DNA of 64,000 nucleotides from positions 186,001 to 250,000 of the forward strand of contig MU859066.1 in assembly GCA_033297205.1 (NCBI GenBank). Reading direction: 5' to 3'. The position numbers were made by a program, and so were the translations under genes. Below, in pieces: positions 47,331 to 59,581 of the stretch. Numbering within the stretch: position 1 is the stretch's first letter; each line of letters starts with the position of its first letter. Under the pieces are notes generated by a model. The model searched no databases and was not told the DNA's origin. It was given only the letters and a program-made list of their open reading frames with translations. The stretch comes from Pseudoneurospora amorphoporcata. Taxonomy: Eukaryota; Ascomycota; Sordariomycetes; Sordariales; Sordariaceae.

Positions 47331-48655
47331 ATGTCGACCCAAGAACCTTCAAGCAAGCAAGATGAGTTCTGGATATTTGGCTATGGGTAAACCGCCTCAC
47401 CGATCATACCGCCTTTGCTCCCCAGAAGTCTCTTTCTAGTCACGGTAACTAACCGCCTTAGCCTTACAGAAGCTTGATCTGGAAGCCACCGCCGCATGTT
47501 GGTACATATGCCCCCCTTGTGCTGCCCTAAGACTCGGTAGACCGGGCCCTGTCCTATTCGACGTGTTCGGTCCCCATGTCAACCCAACTCAGATCGGTCT
47601 GATATGCGATCTTGGTGTTGTGCTGGCGTCTAGATAGAGACTAATCGAGTGTTGAACTTGTCTAGATAGAAGAATCCCGGGCTGGGTAGAAGGCTACGTT
47701 CGTCGGTTCTGGCAGGTATGTTTCTGGCTGCTGTGTTCTCGTCCAAGGTTTCTCTCGGTGACTATGAGCAACTTCTGCTGCTTGTCCATATGAACTTCAC
47801 ATGCTAACTAAGTATACGTAGGCTAGGTAAATATTTTCAACCCACTTGAATACCGTAGACCAACCTCTTATCGTGATCTTGAGAGGTCAACTCTCCTCCC
47901 CAAGTGACGAGACATCTCCCAGAGCACATGCCTACACACGCAAGCTTCACTTCAGCACTTCCCTCTTCATCTAACCGCTAACCACCTCTGCCTCAAACAG
48001 TGAAGACCACCGCGGCACACCCTCCGCACCCGGCCGCGTCGTCACCTTGATCGAGCGGTCCTACTGGGCCTCGCTCGCCGATCACCACGACTCGGCCCCC
48101 GCCAAGGTCTGGGGCGTGGCCTATCGAATTAAGGCCGACCGCGTCGCCGAAGTGAAAGAGTACCTCGACATCCGGGAGATCAACGGGTACACGATTCACT
48201 GGACCCCGTTTCACCCGGCCTCCGACGTAGACCCTGCGCTGCTGCCGCCAGAGCAAAAGGGTCCCATCCAGACCCTGGTTTATATCGGCACGCCTGACAA
48301 CGCCCAGTTTGCTGGGCCGCAGGATCCGCAGGACCTTGCCGAACACATCTATCGCAGCAAGGGGCCGAGCGGTCTAAACCGGGATTATCTGTGGGGGTTA
48401 GAGAAGGCGTTGTATGAGCTGAGTCCCGAGAGCGGCGACGAGCATGTGAAGGACCTGTCGAACCGGGTGAGGGCAGTGGCCGCGCGGTATAAGAGTGAGG
48501 GAAAGGCCGACCCGACCGACAAGATTGATACTGCGACCGAGATTAGTATCAAGGCAAGCGGAACAACAGAAGCAACAATACACGACGAACACCACCGCCA
48601 GTTCAGAAGAGCTGCCAGCGTAGATGAGCAGGAAGAGACTGAGAAGACATCATAG
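47331..48655 (+). CDS. ChaC-family gamma-glutamylcyclotransferase
   Basis: A 265-residue ChaC/GCG1-type enzyme, which in yeast and animals degrades glutathione to 5-oxoproline and Cys-Gly in the cytosol. Exons are 47331-47386, 47470-47501, 47666-47715, 47822-47826 and 48001-48655. The first exons give FWIFGYGSLIWKPPPHV, the substrate-binding YGSLIW loop, then DRRIPGWVEGYVRRFWQ. Without an extra exon the frame would hit TGA at 48001. A 5-nt exon GCTAG, flanked by TAG upstream and GTAAAT downstream, supplies Ala-Ser and gives the family-like WQASEDHRGTP. The last exon has the DHRGTPSAPGRVVTL motif, YIGTPDN and GLNRDYLWGL. The final ~50 residues are a polar tail. Upstream branch sites (GCTAAC, CTAAC) support introns 3 and 4. 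Confidence 0.9.
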
Positions 48656-49280
48656 AAGGAAGAAGTGTGAAGAAGATCCCCGTAAGGAAGTCCGCAAACT
48701 CTTTTTTGAAAAGAAAATATGGGAAGATGCTTTCTCCTCCACCAACCACTCTAGCTTTTCCCCGCGCAAATACCCTTTGGCAAGTTTGGCTCTATTAGCC
48801 CGCAAATCGCTGTCTTTCGATACCTCGCTCATGCCCATGCCTTTCGAGATCATTCAAAGTCATATCGTCGTTACCAGCCACACAAGTTCCTATCCACCCG
48901 GTAATTCAGCCTCCGTCTCCATCTCACCCGCTTGCTCTTTTGCTTCGTCCTCGCTGTCTATGGGAATCAAGATTACAAGTTCCCACGTTTGTCGGGAACG
49001 AAGAAGGGGTATTAATCAATGCCAAAGGAAAATGAAAATCGGACGGTATCGGCGGTTCCAGAAGTCGCTCAGCAGCTCTCTGATCCTGAGAAGACATGCT
49101 GTAGGGTATCGGTTTTTGTTCGTCGGGAGTGACGCACGAGGTGTTCTTCCATGGAACGCAAGCTCTGATCGCTGACCTCTAGTGAGGATCCGCAATGTTG
49201 CGTCATGTGAGTGCCGCCTGTTGAATCAGGTCGCCGCACTCTCCCATCAAGCTAGCACGAGGTTTGGCGCGAATCGCCGC
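48656..49280. other. Convergent intergenic region
   Basis: Between the 3' ends of the ChaC-like gene and the RRM gene. A plus-strand frame at 48624-49175 overlaps the ChaC stop and has no domain. Nothing else was seen. Confidence 0.5.
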
Positions 49281-50142
49281 TTAGTATTGACCCTGGGGAG
49301 GGTACTGCTGGCCCTGCTGGGAGGGGTCGGCAGGGTAGCCGGCGCCATAGGGAGCTGCATATCCTTTATCTCATCAGCATCATGTTCTCGTCAGGTTTTC
49401 TTTGGAGGTTGAGTGTCTTGCTTACCCTGCTGCTGGCCACCGTTGTAGCCCTGCTGGGGAGCCTGACCATAGCCACGCTGGCCGTAGCTCTGCTGCTGGT
49501 AGCCACCCTGGCCACCGTACTGCTGGCCGCCGTAGCCACCACCGCCGCCCTGGTAGCCGCCGCCACCACCCTGGTAACCGCCACGGCCGCCATAGCCACC
49601 ACCGCCGCCGCCCTGACGGAAGCCGCCACCGCCGCCACCGCCGGCGCGGTCGGAGGCCTTGTCGACGCGGACTCTGCGTCCATCGAACCTAGTTTGGAGT
49701 GTCAGCGTCCGCTCGGTGTTCATGTTCCAGATGGGAGGAACTTACTCCTGGCCGTCCATGTTGGCAATGGCGTTCTCGGCATCAGCATCGCTGGCGTAGC
49801 GAACGAAGCCGAAGCCACGGCTGCGACCGGTATCACGGTCCTTGACGACAACCTGAATGAAGCGAAAAGGTTTGATTAATACTTGGTCAATCTTGAATGT
49901 AATGTCACTGGAAAGGGTTCGCTTGCATGCCGAAGCCGACAAGCAGGTCTTTTAGTCAGAGTGAGATGAAAGAACTTACAGCTTCCTCGACAGCGCCGAA
50001 CTCCGAGAACTTGGTATGGAGCATGTTATCATCCGTGTTCCACGAGAGACCGCTGCGAACTGTTAGCTGTGAATAGGATGTGTACGATGTGCCATGGAAG
50101 ACACGACGCATGGGATACTTACCCGACGAAAAGCTTAGCCAT
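49281..50142 (-). CDS. Glycine-rich RNA-binding protein (single RRM)
   Basis: A 181-residue protein from five exons: 50123-50142, 49980-50052, 49746-49852, 49426-49688 and 49281-49363. Introns are 50053-50122, 49853-49979, 49689-49745 and 49364-49425. The N-terminal RRM has RNP2 as KLFVGGLSW, rebuilt across intron 1, and RNP1 as RGFGFVRY. The second half is Gly/Gln/Tyr-rich with GGGGYQ and GGYGG repeats, typical of cold- or stress-induced glycine-rich RNA-binding proteins that bind single-stranded RNA and can phase-separate. The C-terminus is Gln/Pro/Tyr-rich (QQYPPQGQY). Heavy intron interruption of the RRM is usual in fungal homologues and allows intron-retention regulation, not shown here. 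Confidence 0.92.
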
Positions 50143-53100
50143 TTTTGCTGAGGTGATGTGGTATGAAGGTTGGTTTGGAAGTCTGCGAATAGTTAGACGT
50201 CATGATCATGCTTGGTGCTTCTAATAAGCAGGAGGGCGCAAATGAGATGCACTCGGTGAAGGCCTCTGCTGCCTCGAGCGCAGCTGCCGCACGACATCAT
50301 CGAAATGAAGCGCGGTTCCTGCTGAGGCAGCCGTGACCGCGAGATGAAGCCACGAGGTGAGGTCAGGTCGGAGCGATTGACTTGAGCAACAGCCCGTGAC
50401 TTGTGCTCGTGACGATGATGCGATAGAAAGTAAAGATGGGAGTCGCGACTTACGAGTGGTAAATCTGGGCTTGATTGGCACAGATAGGTGAAAATGATGA
50501 TGGTAAAGTTTGAGAAAAAGTGAAAGATTGAAAACGAGCCCCGTCTTCACTTGAAAAAATGGTAGGGAAGAAAAAGAAAACCAACAACGCCCCGTAAACA
50601 GCGGGGCAAGGTAAATCTGCTGGTCGGTCAAGGCTGGTAGTATTGGGACGATTGCTTGGTAAGGGTGCGCTGGTTGGCGGGATATCCACATTCGTTTATA
50701 TTGCAGGAGGAACCAAGCAGATCGAAGGAAAGTTCCCCAGTACACAGTCCGCAGGGATTTGCGTCAGTCGTCTCATTATCGAGACTAAAGTTCCCTATTT
50801 CACAAGGCAAGATAACGTCACCTTGATGGCCTCGGTCTTTCTTCGTCCTGTGATTTTGAGATGGCGAACATGCTCCCTCCGCCATTCCGTCCCCAGCAGA
50901 GGCCCTGAGACGTGGTTCTTGACGCCAATGATCTGTTTCGACCGGCATGATGATGGTAGATGACCTTTGGTAACGCGGTTAGGCGCCCAAACAGCCATCA
51001 AACAGAGAATTCGTCAACTTCAGCAGCATGCCCGTGTTTTGGACTGGGGGGCTCGGGGGGTTGGCTGCACCGAATACGGCTACCTGCCTGCCTGCTTTGT
51101 TAAATCCAGATAGTATTCTAGCTAGGGGACGCAGGGTACCTCTAGCTTCGAAAAGCCCTTCATGCCCTTCTCGTCTCACGATTTCACCATTGCCCTCTAC
51201 CTCCATCAGTGTTGCAATCTGCATGGGTTCCTGTAGGAACAGCGCGTCCCTGGCAGCCAGTCATGGGCACATTTCGTCATCTTTGGCCCCCGCCCCTCAC
51301 CCCTCGATTTCAGTGGGAATGGTGCCCTGCAAGCCTGCCTCGCCCATGTTTGACCGAGTCGGGATGGGACAAAGATAAAAGCAGTTTTCTAACGCTTGAA
51401 CCCGTCTAGACCGTCTGGCTTTCTCTAACCAACCTCCTGTTTTCATCTCGGCACTTGATGGAAGCCATCTTGCTAACCGGCAATAGTAGATAGTAGACAC
51501 CTCTACGGCTATAGTCATGTAGGTCTCCACTCTCAACAAAATCGAGGGGTCAAGCACCTCATCCCGTCACCAGGGCAGCCTGATTCTGCGGGCAGCGGTC
51601 CACCGGAAGGGTGGGGGAGATCTTATCGATAACAATAGACCGTTCAACAAAGGGGCCCGGCCCTTGTTTGATCCCTGAAGTCTCCAGGTTTCCCCGCTAA
51701 ACCGCATTCAGCCTCAACACACAAAAGGGGGGTTTCGCAAATGGAGCTTTGAACGGTCAATTTGCTGCCAAGATTTCCCGTGACGCAACATGTGGGTAGC
51801 GCAAAAGTCCCCGAGATTGAGGGCTGTGACTGATCATGAAGACAAACAGTGGCAGCAGTCTGACGGGAGCCTGTACCTAGTCTTATGATGGAGATGAAGA
51901 GAATTTCAGTTTGATAATTGTGTTTCGTGGCCGCTCAGGCAAGGAGTAACGGTGAGCCTGGACGCAGATAGTGTGTTTGGTGGCAGATCAAGGCTGCCCA
52001 CTGCTAGGCAACACCGGATGAAGCCTGTTAGACCACTGGTAGCTACACTCGTTCAAAAGAACTGATCAACAGGTCATGTTATTTCAACATCTTCGAGCTG
52101 TTTGTCTTTCGTTAGATTATCGATAGTCGTGAGATGGCAGTTAGGCCATTGCGGTTTCGTTGTCTGCAGAGCGTAAAAAACATGAGATGGGATCCAACGC
52201 CTTTGCGCAGGGGAACTTCGGGGTTGTCTGATCGGAGAATGTCTGGTCTACCTCGTTGACTTCATGATCAGAACTACGGTGCGCTGTGAGGCATGTGGCA
52301 TGGGTGTAAGTGATGCCTATAGGCTTCAAGGAGATGAGAGAGAAGTACTCCCATCCTTCTAATTCCCTACACCGATCCCGCAGACAGACTCTTGACAAGT
52401 GTCCATAAGTCGATATGTGCTTTTGACAAGCTGGGTAATATGTGAGATACTCCAAGGCTCCTTCATAAGACGCTCGGCCGGGCTGCCGGGTCTTCGCGCT
52501 TCTGAGGTTCTTTCGGTTGGCTTTCCCAGAGCTCAACCTCGCCTCAACGATGGATCCTCGGTTGTCAACCTGGATCTTCCTCACTGCAGGACGAGATTCA
52601 TGGTGACTCCTAGTCGACTATGCTAATCCACGGGCCCTTGATTGTCCCCTTTGCCCGTATAATGTAGCCATACTGGCGCTACATATCATGAAGAACCGCG
52701 AGAACCTCGATGGCACGGTGGGAATAGCATCAACAACCAGCGGACCCGCCAGCGAGATCTGGAGGTGGAGGTCTGGGGCAAAGCCAAGATTTTCTCCCCT
52801 GCCAGCCGGGATGGTCAGCTGTGAGATCCACTTCGGTCTTGTATCCTACTGGCTGATCTGGGTCCAACAGTTCTGCATGGTTCATCTCGTGGAGTCGTAC
52901 TGTAGATGCCCTGCCACTGCAGTCTCCACCAACAACGTCGTTGATGCGGCGAACGTTGTGCTGTGCATGATATCAAGATCTTGCAGGCTTCAATAGCGTC
53001 GACTTCCAGTTAAATCGGTTAGAGAACTTTGTGTGAACGGATTGTACCTGCAGGAAGTGACTATACCAGGATTCGTCATAGCGTGGAAGGGAGCTGGTCA

Positions 53101-53784
53101 AAATCGGCCGAGTACATGGATACCAGACCCTTGTGCACTATTTTCACAAGTTGTCGAGGACTCTTTTCTTCTTAGCTTAAGGTTATCGTGATGGCTTGGG
53201 TTGGTAGTGTAAGATACCCAAGGGAAATACTCAAGCTCGACTCGGAGACGCAAAACGTTGTTGGTGCGCTTGTTAATGTGGATAAACGTTCTTTCCTCCA
53301 GATCCATAGGTACACCATCGACTGGCAGGCACCTTCCAAACGAATATTACAATCCAGTTAGGAATGCATCTCATTAGGTGAAACATTGCTTTCGTGACAC
53401 AGTCATGACCGAAATTTGCTTGTACAAGCTTCATTCGTTGAGTGTCACAAAGAGTTGAACAGTAACGAAATACGACATTACGTATTAGCTGTTGAAATTT
53501 GCAAAATCAAAACGGAAATTGGCTCCTTGCCGAGAGACATCTCCCCCGTTGTTGCGTCGTTAAGTAAGGTACTTCGTCTTCAGAGGGCACACGTTTGGCT
53601 TACTGTCCTGGATGGGGCTCGCCGTCTTATCTGTCTGCAGAGTCAGGGCACTGCATGTTCACCCGAGTACAGCCTCTACAAACTCTTAGCTCGTCTTCCA
53701 TTTGCTCACCAGGACTCTAGTCGCCGTATTCCACCATCGCTCAAGCCTTTCGGGCGTCTTTTCTTGTCAATCTCAACCTGGCCT
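50143..53784. other. Gene-free stretch (3.6 kb)
   Basis: No supported gene. The left ~500 bases are the RRM gene promoter and leader. Frames at 52141-52584 (minus) and 52688-52996 (plus) have no domain features. The frame of the next gene is open upstream to 53416 but looks like leader sequence. Confidence 0.5.
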
Positions 53785-55943
53785 ATGGATTTCCGTAAAT
53801 ACCATGACCGAGACCAGTATCCATACGAATCACGTCGAACATCGGACCATGCTCGTCATCGACACGAAGAAAGAAGCGATGATTACCACCACACGTCTGA
53901 TAGAATGCGAGACAAAGGAGGCCATCGTTATCAAGACGAGTTTGATGTGCCCGCTAGTCAACCTGAAAAGACAGATTATGTTCAGTCCTGGCTGCAACGG
54001 TCACAAGCAACTCGCGTGCACCCCCCAGAACCGATTCCCGAGGACAGACCCCAAAAGATCTCGCCCCGAGTGCACATGGTCAAGCAGGCTAGTCAAAAGA
54101 AAAAGAGAACGCGATCAGAGTCGTCCGAGCCAGTACACACAAGAGAAGCCCATAGCCCAGTTGCTCTTCGGTTTGAAAAGAGATCTCGACATAAAACGAG
54201 GCCGGACAAATACGAATACAAGCCAGAGGTAGACCAAAGCAAGAGACGGACCAAGACTAAAGAATATTGCCGCGAGGACAGCTATGGGTCTTTGGAAGAT
54301 GTTCAAAGACCCAAGCGAGGTGAATATCAACATGTGGTGGGTGAATGTATTATCGTTACTTATGTTGTTATACTGATCTTGTTCAGTCACAGCAACGATC
54401 AAACAATCATGCCCACCGAGCCGACCACAGCCCTCCCCGTCTTCAAAGCTTCAAAGCGAAGGAGATCGAAACGTTACCGAGACGCCTTGACCATAAACCA
54501 AGAGCGGTGGCGCCGAGACCAAGAAGCCGAAAACAACAGGCGGAGAATAAGGAATTGGAGGAGCTGTCTGCATTCTTCACACGGAGAGCTGATGGTGGAA
54601 TAGCCGAAGCTGAAAAAATACGCCACCGAACTCGTCGAGAACAGCGCCATGAAACTGCGGCTAGACACATTCCTTCTGATGCCCGCCAGCAACAAATAAA
54701 TAACTCGCCTAATACTTCGCTCCAGCCTAGTAGATGCATCGCTTCCACCAGACAGCCTTCGCATGCGTCTCTCCACCAGCCAGACACTCATTTTTCATCA
54801 CGCGGTGATGATCGAACAGATATCCTATCGGCACGTCCGAGCAGCAAATCCACGACGTACTTCACATGGTCAATAAGTGACAGAGATCCAAACGCGAGGG
54901 CGCCAGCATCCAACGAGTCCACGTCAGAGAGGCCACAGAGGAGCCTACAGAGTCCTGCTAGGAAGGTTGTCCTCCAGGAGCGGAAAAGGCAGGGCCCTAA
55001 CGTGGGTTTGGAGGATTTAAAAATCAGACCAACTTCGAGAGCAACCCATCGTCCACAGAAACTAATAGTATACAAGGATGCTCAGGTCCAAACATCTTTT
55101 GATGCAGAAATGGCTCAAAATCGCCAACAGGCAAAAAGGACAGCACCACAGTATAGAGACTCGGCAGTTATGACAGCGGATGTCAACAGCAATCTCAAAC
55201 AACGTGTCTCCATGCTGGATGAAGAATCAATGGCGCCGGCGGATATGAACAAGAGTCCTGTGGATGAGCAGCCTCTACCCAATACTACACCAGCAAGGCC
55301 AATGGGTCCACCGCCGCGGCCATACTCCCAACCTCCACAAGCATGGGCTACTTATAATGCGGAGGATAGGCTCATCTCTCGACCGTTTGTAGCGGCGAGT
55401 AACTTGCTTACCCAAGGAGGCTGGCAAACAGATCAGGAGCTTTCTACTCGGCAAGCGATCGGCCGTTATACGCAACTCTTTCCTCCTTACAGAACTCAGG
55501 CTGTAATGCCTTCTCACCGACTAACCCATTTGTGCCCTGCTGCTGATAATATTCCAGGGCTTCCTGAATACATATCAGCCCAGCCTTTGCACGCTCCTAC
55601 ACAGGAGTCGCCTCGTGAGAGCATGGAAGATTACATCAACAGGATCGAGCAAGAAGCCCTCCAAAATTCCACCAACGATGAAGAAATTGATGAATTACAG
55701 CCCTGTGGTCCTGACCTGACTGAAAGCGAGGAGCAGCAGCAGCTTGGCCTTGATTCATATCCCGAAGGCAATGATATGCTTCTTCCGGACACCGCGTGGT
55801 ACGATCAGCACCCACTTCCAACACACACAGCACAGATGCAGATACAGGACCCCGAATATTTCGACCTAGACCATTACGGACAGGGCATAGGGGGTCAAGA
55901 TGCCCGGTTACCGAGAATGTGGGACGATCCGAGCGGGTTCTGA
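53785..55943 (+). CDS. Orphan basic, disordered protein, function unknown
   Basis: About 702 residues from exons 53785-54336 and 54387-55943. The 50-nt intron (GTGGGT...TTCAG) is the only phase-0 donor I found that joins the two long open frames; the more attractive donor at 54320 (GTGAAT) breaks the frame, so the exact junction is uncertain. The start MDFRKYHDRDQYPYESRR was preferred over the upstream in-frame codons because those look like leader. The protein is rich in Arg, Ser, Gln and Pro, with segments such as ELEELSAFFTRRADGG, TTYFTWSISDRDPN, KLIVYKDAQVQTSF and an acidic C-terminal part (DYINRIEQEALQ). No domain is recognisable. Two Lys/Arg-rich patches could act in nuclear import. Its stop lies 25 bases from the stop of the convergent gene. 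Confidence 0.68.
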
Positions 55944-55968
55944 GATGTGGTCCGCTTCTGAGAGGCCA

Positions 55969-57079
55969 TCACTCCGGCTTCTGATCCTGCCACTTCGCCT
56001 TGATGCTCTCAATGTCCATTCCACACCTTGCGGCTTTGTCAACTACCGCCCGAGCCTTTCCAACCACAGGAGCATCGATCATCTTGCCATCCAAGGTCCA
56101 AGCACCCCGACCCGCTGCAGAGGCCTTGTCATCGGCAATAAGGACACGAACAGACCACTCAACCTCAGTCTCTCCTGGGGCAAACAATTTCTGGGCCACT
56201 TCGACCTGGCTGGGATGGATACACTCTGTTTTTATGCCAAAGTGTTAGTGAGGGGTACCCATTACATAAATACCGTCGGCATGAGGAAAAGGGACTTCAG
56301 AATAGGTAACTCACGCTTTCCATTAAAGCCCATTTCTTTTCCATTCTGACACTCCTCTTCTAGCCGCTTTACACCAACTGGGCCCTTGTACGACGTACAG
56401 ACAAGGTCGATGGCACTTGGGAGATCATATGCCCTGGCTGCAGTCACAATGGCACTTCTGGCGTACAGAAACTCGGCCAAACTTGGTGTTCGCGTAATGG
56501 AGAGGTCCAAGGCAAAGTCCTCAGCAGCAAAAATCAGGCCACTCAAATATGGTGACGCAGCACAGATCGAGCGCAGGTCCATCACCGCTCTGGCCGACTC
56601 GATCAGGGCAATCAACTTGAGAGGGCTTGCCGTGGGATCTGAAGCATGCCGCTGGGGTGCTGCGTGACGAATGACATCGGTGACGAAGGACAAGTCGCTA
56701 GCACTGTTGACCTTTGGGATAACAATGGCGTCAAGGTTCGGAGCGCTTGCGAGAGTGGTTAGATCATCAAGCGCATAGGGGGTCGAGACAGCATTGATGC
56801 GTACAGCAAGCTCTCCAATGGAAGCCGGCTTGTTCGAAAGTGAAGACAGATGGTCGCGCAGTTGTGCGCGAGCGGTCTGCTTGTTTGCAGGAGTCACTGA
56901 GTCCTCAAGATCGTATGTGATATTGTCACTAGCCAAGGAGAGTGACTTGGTCATAAACTTCTGGGAAGACGCGGGAACTGGACCGTCCGAGTTAGTGACC
57001 GTATGTGACAGGGCCCTTTTTCTCTTGGATATATCACACCGTATAGCAGCGCCCGACGGAGGACGGAAGAAGTAGCCAT
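55969..57079 (-). CDS. Citrate lyase beta subunit-like protein (CLYBL/HpcH-HpaI family)
   Basis: A 319-residue TIM-barrel protein from exons 57040-57079, 56315-56977 and 55969-56225; introns are 56978-57039 and 56226-56314. Exon 1 gives MATSSVLRRALLY, joined to VPASSQKFMTKSLSL, matching the family's RRSLLYVPG-type start. YDLEDSVTP, the Glu in ALIESARAVMD and the acidic FAAEDFALDL fit the Mg-binding and CoA-ester site. NGKQCIHPSQV is rebuilt across intron 2. Human CLYBL is a mitochondrial (3S)-citramalyl-CoA lyase; the Arg-rich N-terminus here could be a targeting peptide, but true citrate lyase activity is unlikely without the alpha and gamma subunits. Substrate is inferred only. Confidence 0.9.
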
Positions 57080-57904
57080 GGTATTCAGTTCAAAGTCAAC
57101 GGGTGGACTCCGTGGTATGTCTGTATGTTGTTGTGAGGGGAACTGCCGGACTTGGTGGCTGACGAGTATGACCGGCTGAACCACGTTTTCCGATGCAGAT
57201 CACTTCCGAGAAAGTTAATGCGTGAAATTATCGAGCTGAGGATATCTCAATCCGGTGACCACAGTCCGTCTATCGTGAAAAGGGGAGAATGTCAACAGAA
57301 GGAGGAGTTGAGCTCACTGGAAGTCAAATACCTAGCATGTGACGTAGCACCGGCGCGGAGCTGTGGCTTCGGGCCGCTGTCGGCTGGGGCACTATCCACT
57401 AAACTTTACCGGCCTCCGTACTTCCCGATGCAGCTTTGATGCCATTGACGGAAATTCTCATCATTAACCATACAAGCAGCCTGGAATAGGAAGCTCATGA
57501 ACCACTTTCTGGAAAAAGAAATTGGATTACTGAGTGTCCCAATTCAGGAAGTTTTGTCAGTACGGAAGACCAGCACGGTGTCAGTCATGTAGTGAATGAA
57601 ACGCATCAACGATAGTGCATTAACAGACAAGTCAGGAGTTTGGGTAGAAGGTACTTCTCTGTTGCGGCCAGCTACTGACAAGAGCCGGGTACCCAGCTAC
57701 CTTGCATCGTTACCCATCTGCTGTTAATGCACCCCAAGCTCCGGTCTGGTACGGTCAGCCAGCGCGGAGCTTAGGTGTTCTGACCTCCATGCGCAGTTAC
57801 GCATCGTGCGGACGGCTTCATCGATCTCTCTCCAAACAACTTCACCGCGACAAACACTGTGACGAACGACCTTCGAACCCGAACCAGGTCACCTTCTGAT
57901 CCTG
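57080..57904. other. Divergent promoter of the CLYBL-like gene and TVP23
   Basis: 825 bases with no supported gene or marked repeat. Confidence 0.5.
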
Positions 57905-58927
57905 ATGATGGAAGCAACACCGACGCCCGGCTCTTTGAGCTGGCGCTTGAGCTCGCATCCTATTACGCTCCTGACTTTCCTCGCTTTCCGCTCATGTAGG
58001 TGCCTCCCGGCTCCCTTTTGTGAACACCCTGAGAATCGCTTTGAGAAGCAGTCCGTTTTTTACGGGCATGGTGGATAGGAGGATGATTCTGACAAGACGA
58101 TGGGTGGAAGATTACAAAGAGAAAACGGAGGACGGGGTGCCCAATACCTGCTTGTAAGACACACTTGCTAACAACTCGATCGCGAACTACAGCTAGTCTT
58201 CTCGTCTACCTCTTTGGCCTCTTATTTACCGACAATCTGTGAGAGCAACCCGGTCTGCCCGTTCCAACCATCCCATCCGATCCTCGACTCGCCCACATGC
58301 CCCTTTATACAATCGCAAGCGCAGGGACGAACTCAAGGGTGTCCCTAGCTTTCCACGCCCGTCATCCACCAGAAGAAATCAAACGGGTAGCTAACCACCT
58401 GTCTACAATAGTGTCATGATCTTCATCATTACCATCCTCCTCCTCGCCGGCGACTTTTACTACCTGAAGAACATTGCCGGTCGACGGCTCGTGGGCCTGC
58501 GCTGGTGGAACGAGGTCGACCCTAACTCGGGCGACTCGCACTGGGTGTTTGAGAGCAGCGAGCCGGGGACCAAGATCATCAACGCGACCGACAGCCGCTT
58601 CTTTTGGCTGGCCATCTACGCGCAGCCGCTGCTGTGGGTGGTGCTGGCTATAGTGGCGCTGTTTAGCTTGAAGTTTATTTGGTTGCCTCTTGTTGGTATG
58701 CTCTCCCCTTCCTCTCGTGTGGTTTCTTGTCAGAGGGCATTATGCTAATCGGTTGTTGGTGGGTTGATGTAGCTATTGCGTTGGTTCTGACCATCACCAA
58801 CTCACTTGCCTTCTCGAGGTGCGATAAGTTCAGCCAGGCTTCCAACATTGCCGGAACAGCATTCAGCTCGGGCAACATTGCTGGCAATATTGCGAGCAAC
58901 ATGGTTGGGAGGTTCTTCTCGAGGTAG
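57905..58927 (+). CDS. TVP23: Golgi apparatus membrane protein Tvp23
   Basis: A 191-residue multi-span Golgi protein of the TVP23/FAM18 family, linked to vesicle traffic. Exons are 57905-57995, 58193-58238, 58412-58695 and 58773-58927; introns are 57996-58192, 58239-58411 and 58696-58772. The N-terminus is SWRLSSHPITLLTFLAF, then SLLVYLFGLLFTDN. VMIFIITILLLAGDFYYLKNIAGRRLVGLRWWNEVD is spread over the third exon; NIAGRRLVGLRWW is the family signature. It ends with two more spans and SNMVGRFFSR. The start could be either of two adjacent ATGs (57905 or 57908); the first was taken. All junctions keep frame. Confidence 0.93.
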
Positions 58928-59581
58928 AGGGTAAGCAGGGAGAGCACTGTTGGGGTCAGAAACGGGGTTTAGTAGGGTTAAAAAGAGTATACAAAAGGGC
59001 TATCCCCATCAGGCAGAGGTAGAGTATCCACTCACACCCGAGGTATTTGGTGTCCGTTTGTTATCATCTCTTGTCTTCATCATGTGCATTATAGGTTGGG
59101 CTTCGGGGATGGCGTCAGCGAAAGGAATTTGCGGATGGTGATCTTCAAGTTTTAGTGTCAGCACAATATTCAAGTGGGCAAGAGAGGAAACATGGATTTC
59201 GAGATCCGGGACGATGTGTCCCGCACATTATTGCCCGTCCATGTTCTTGTTTTATTCAGCTCCTCTGGTAGGGAAAAATAGGTCTTGCTCTGCTAATGCC
59301 ATGCGGTACGTTCACGCCCTTTTCCTCCGTGCATTCGTATTCTTTAAATCACTCCAGTGCTACTTATCGAAGATGGAGGAAACTTGAGTTCCTGATCAAA
59401 GATCGTGGTCATTCGTAGGTTTTGTTCATTCATAACCATCAGTTACTTAGCATCACCCAACCTCCACATGGATATACGCAACTTCCCAAAAACAAACAAT
59501 GAAAAAGGAAAGAGTCAAAAACTCATCATATCGCCACCGTTATCAACCACCCTGCTCGCTTATATTCGCCTCTCAAAGCAA
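58928..59581. other. Convergent intergenic region
   Basis: Between the 3' ends of TVP23 and the type I membrane-protein gene. No gene or marked repeat. Confidence 0.5.

Noticed and set aside
53416..53784. In-frame upstream extension of the orphan 702-residue gene
   Set aside because: Open for 123 codons but different in composition from the protein body. It begins in AT-rich leader-like sequence, and the downstream MDFRKYH start fits better.
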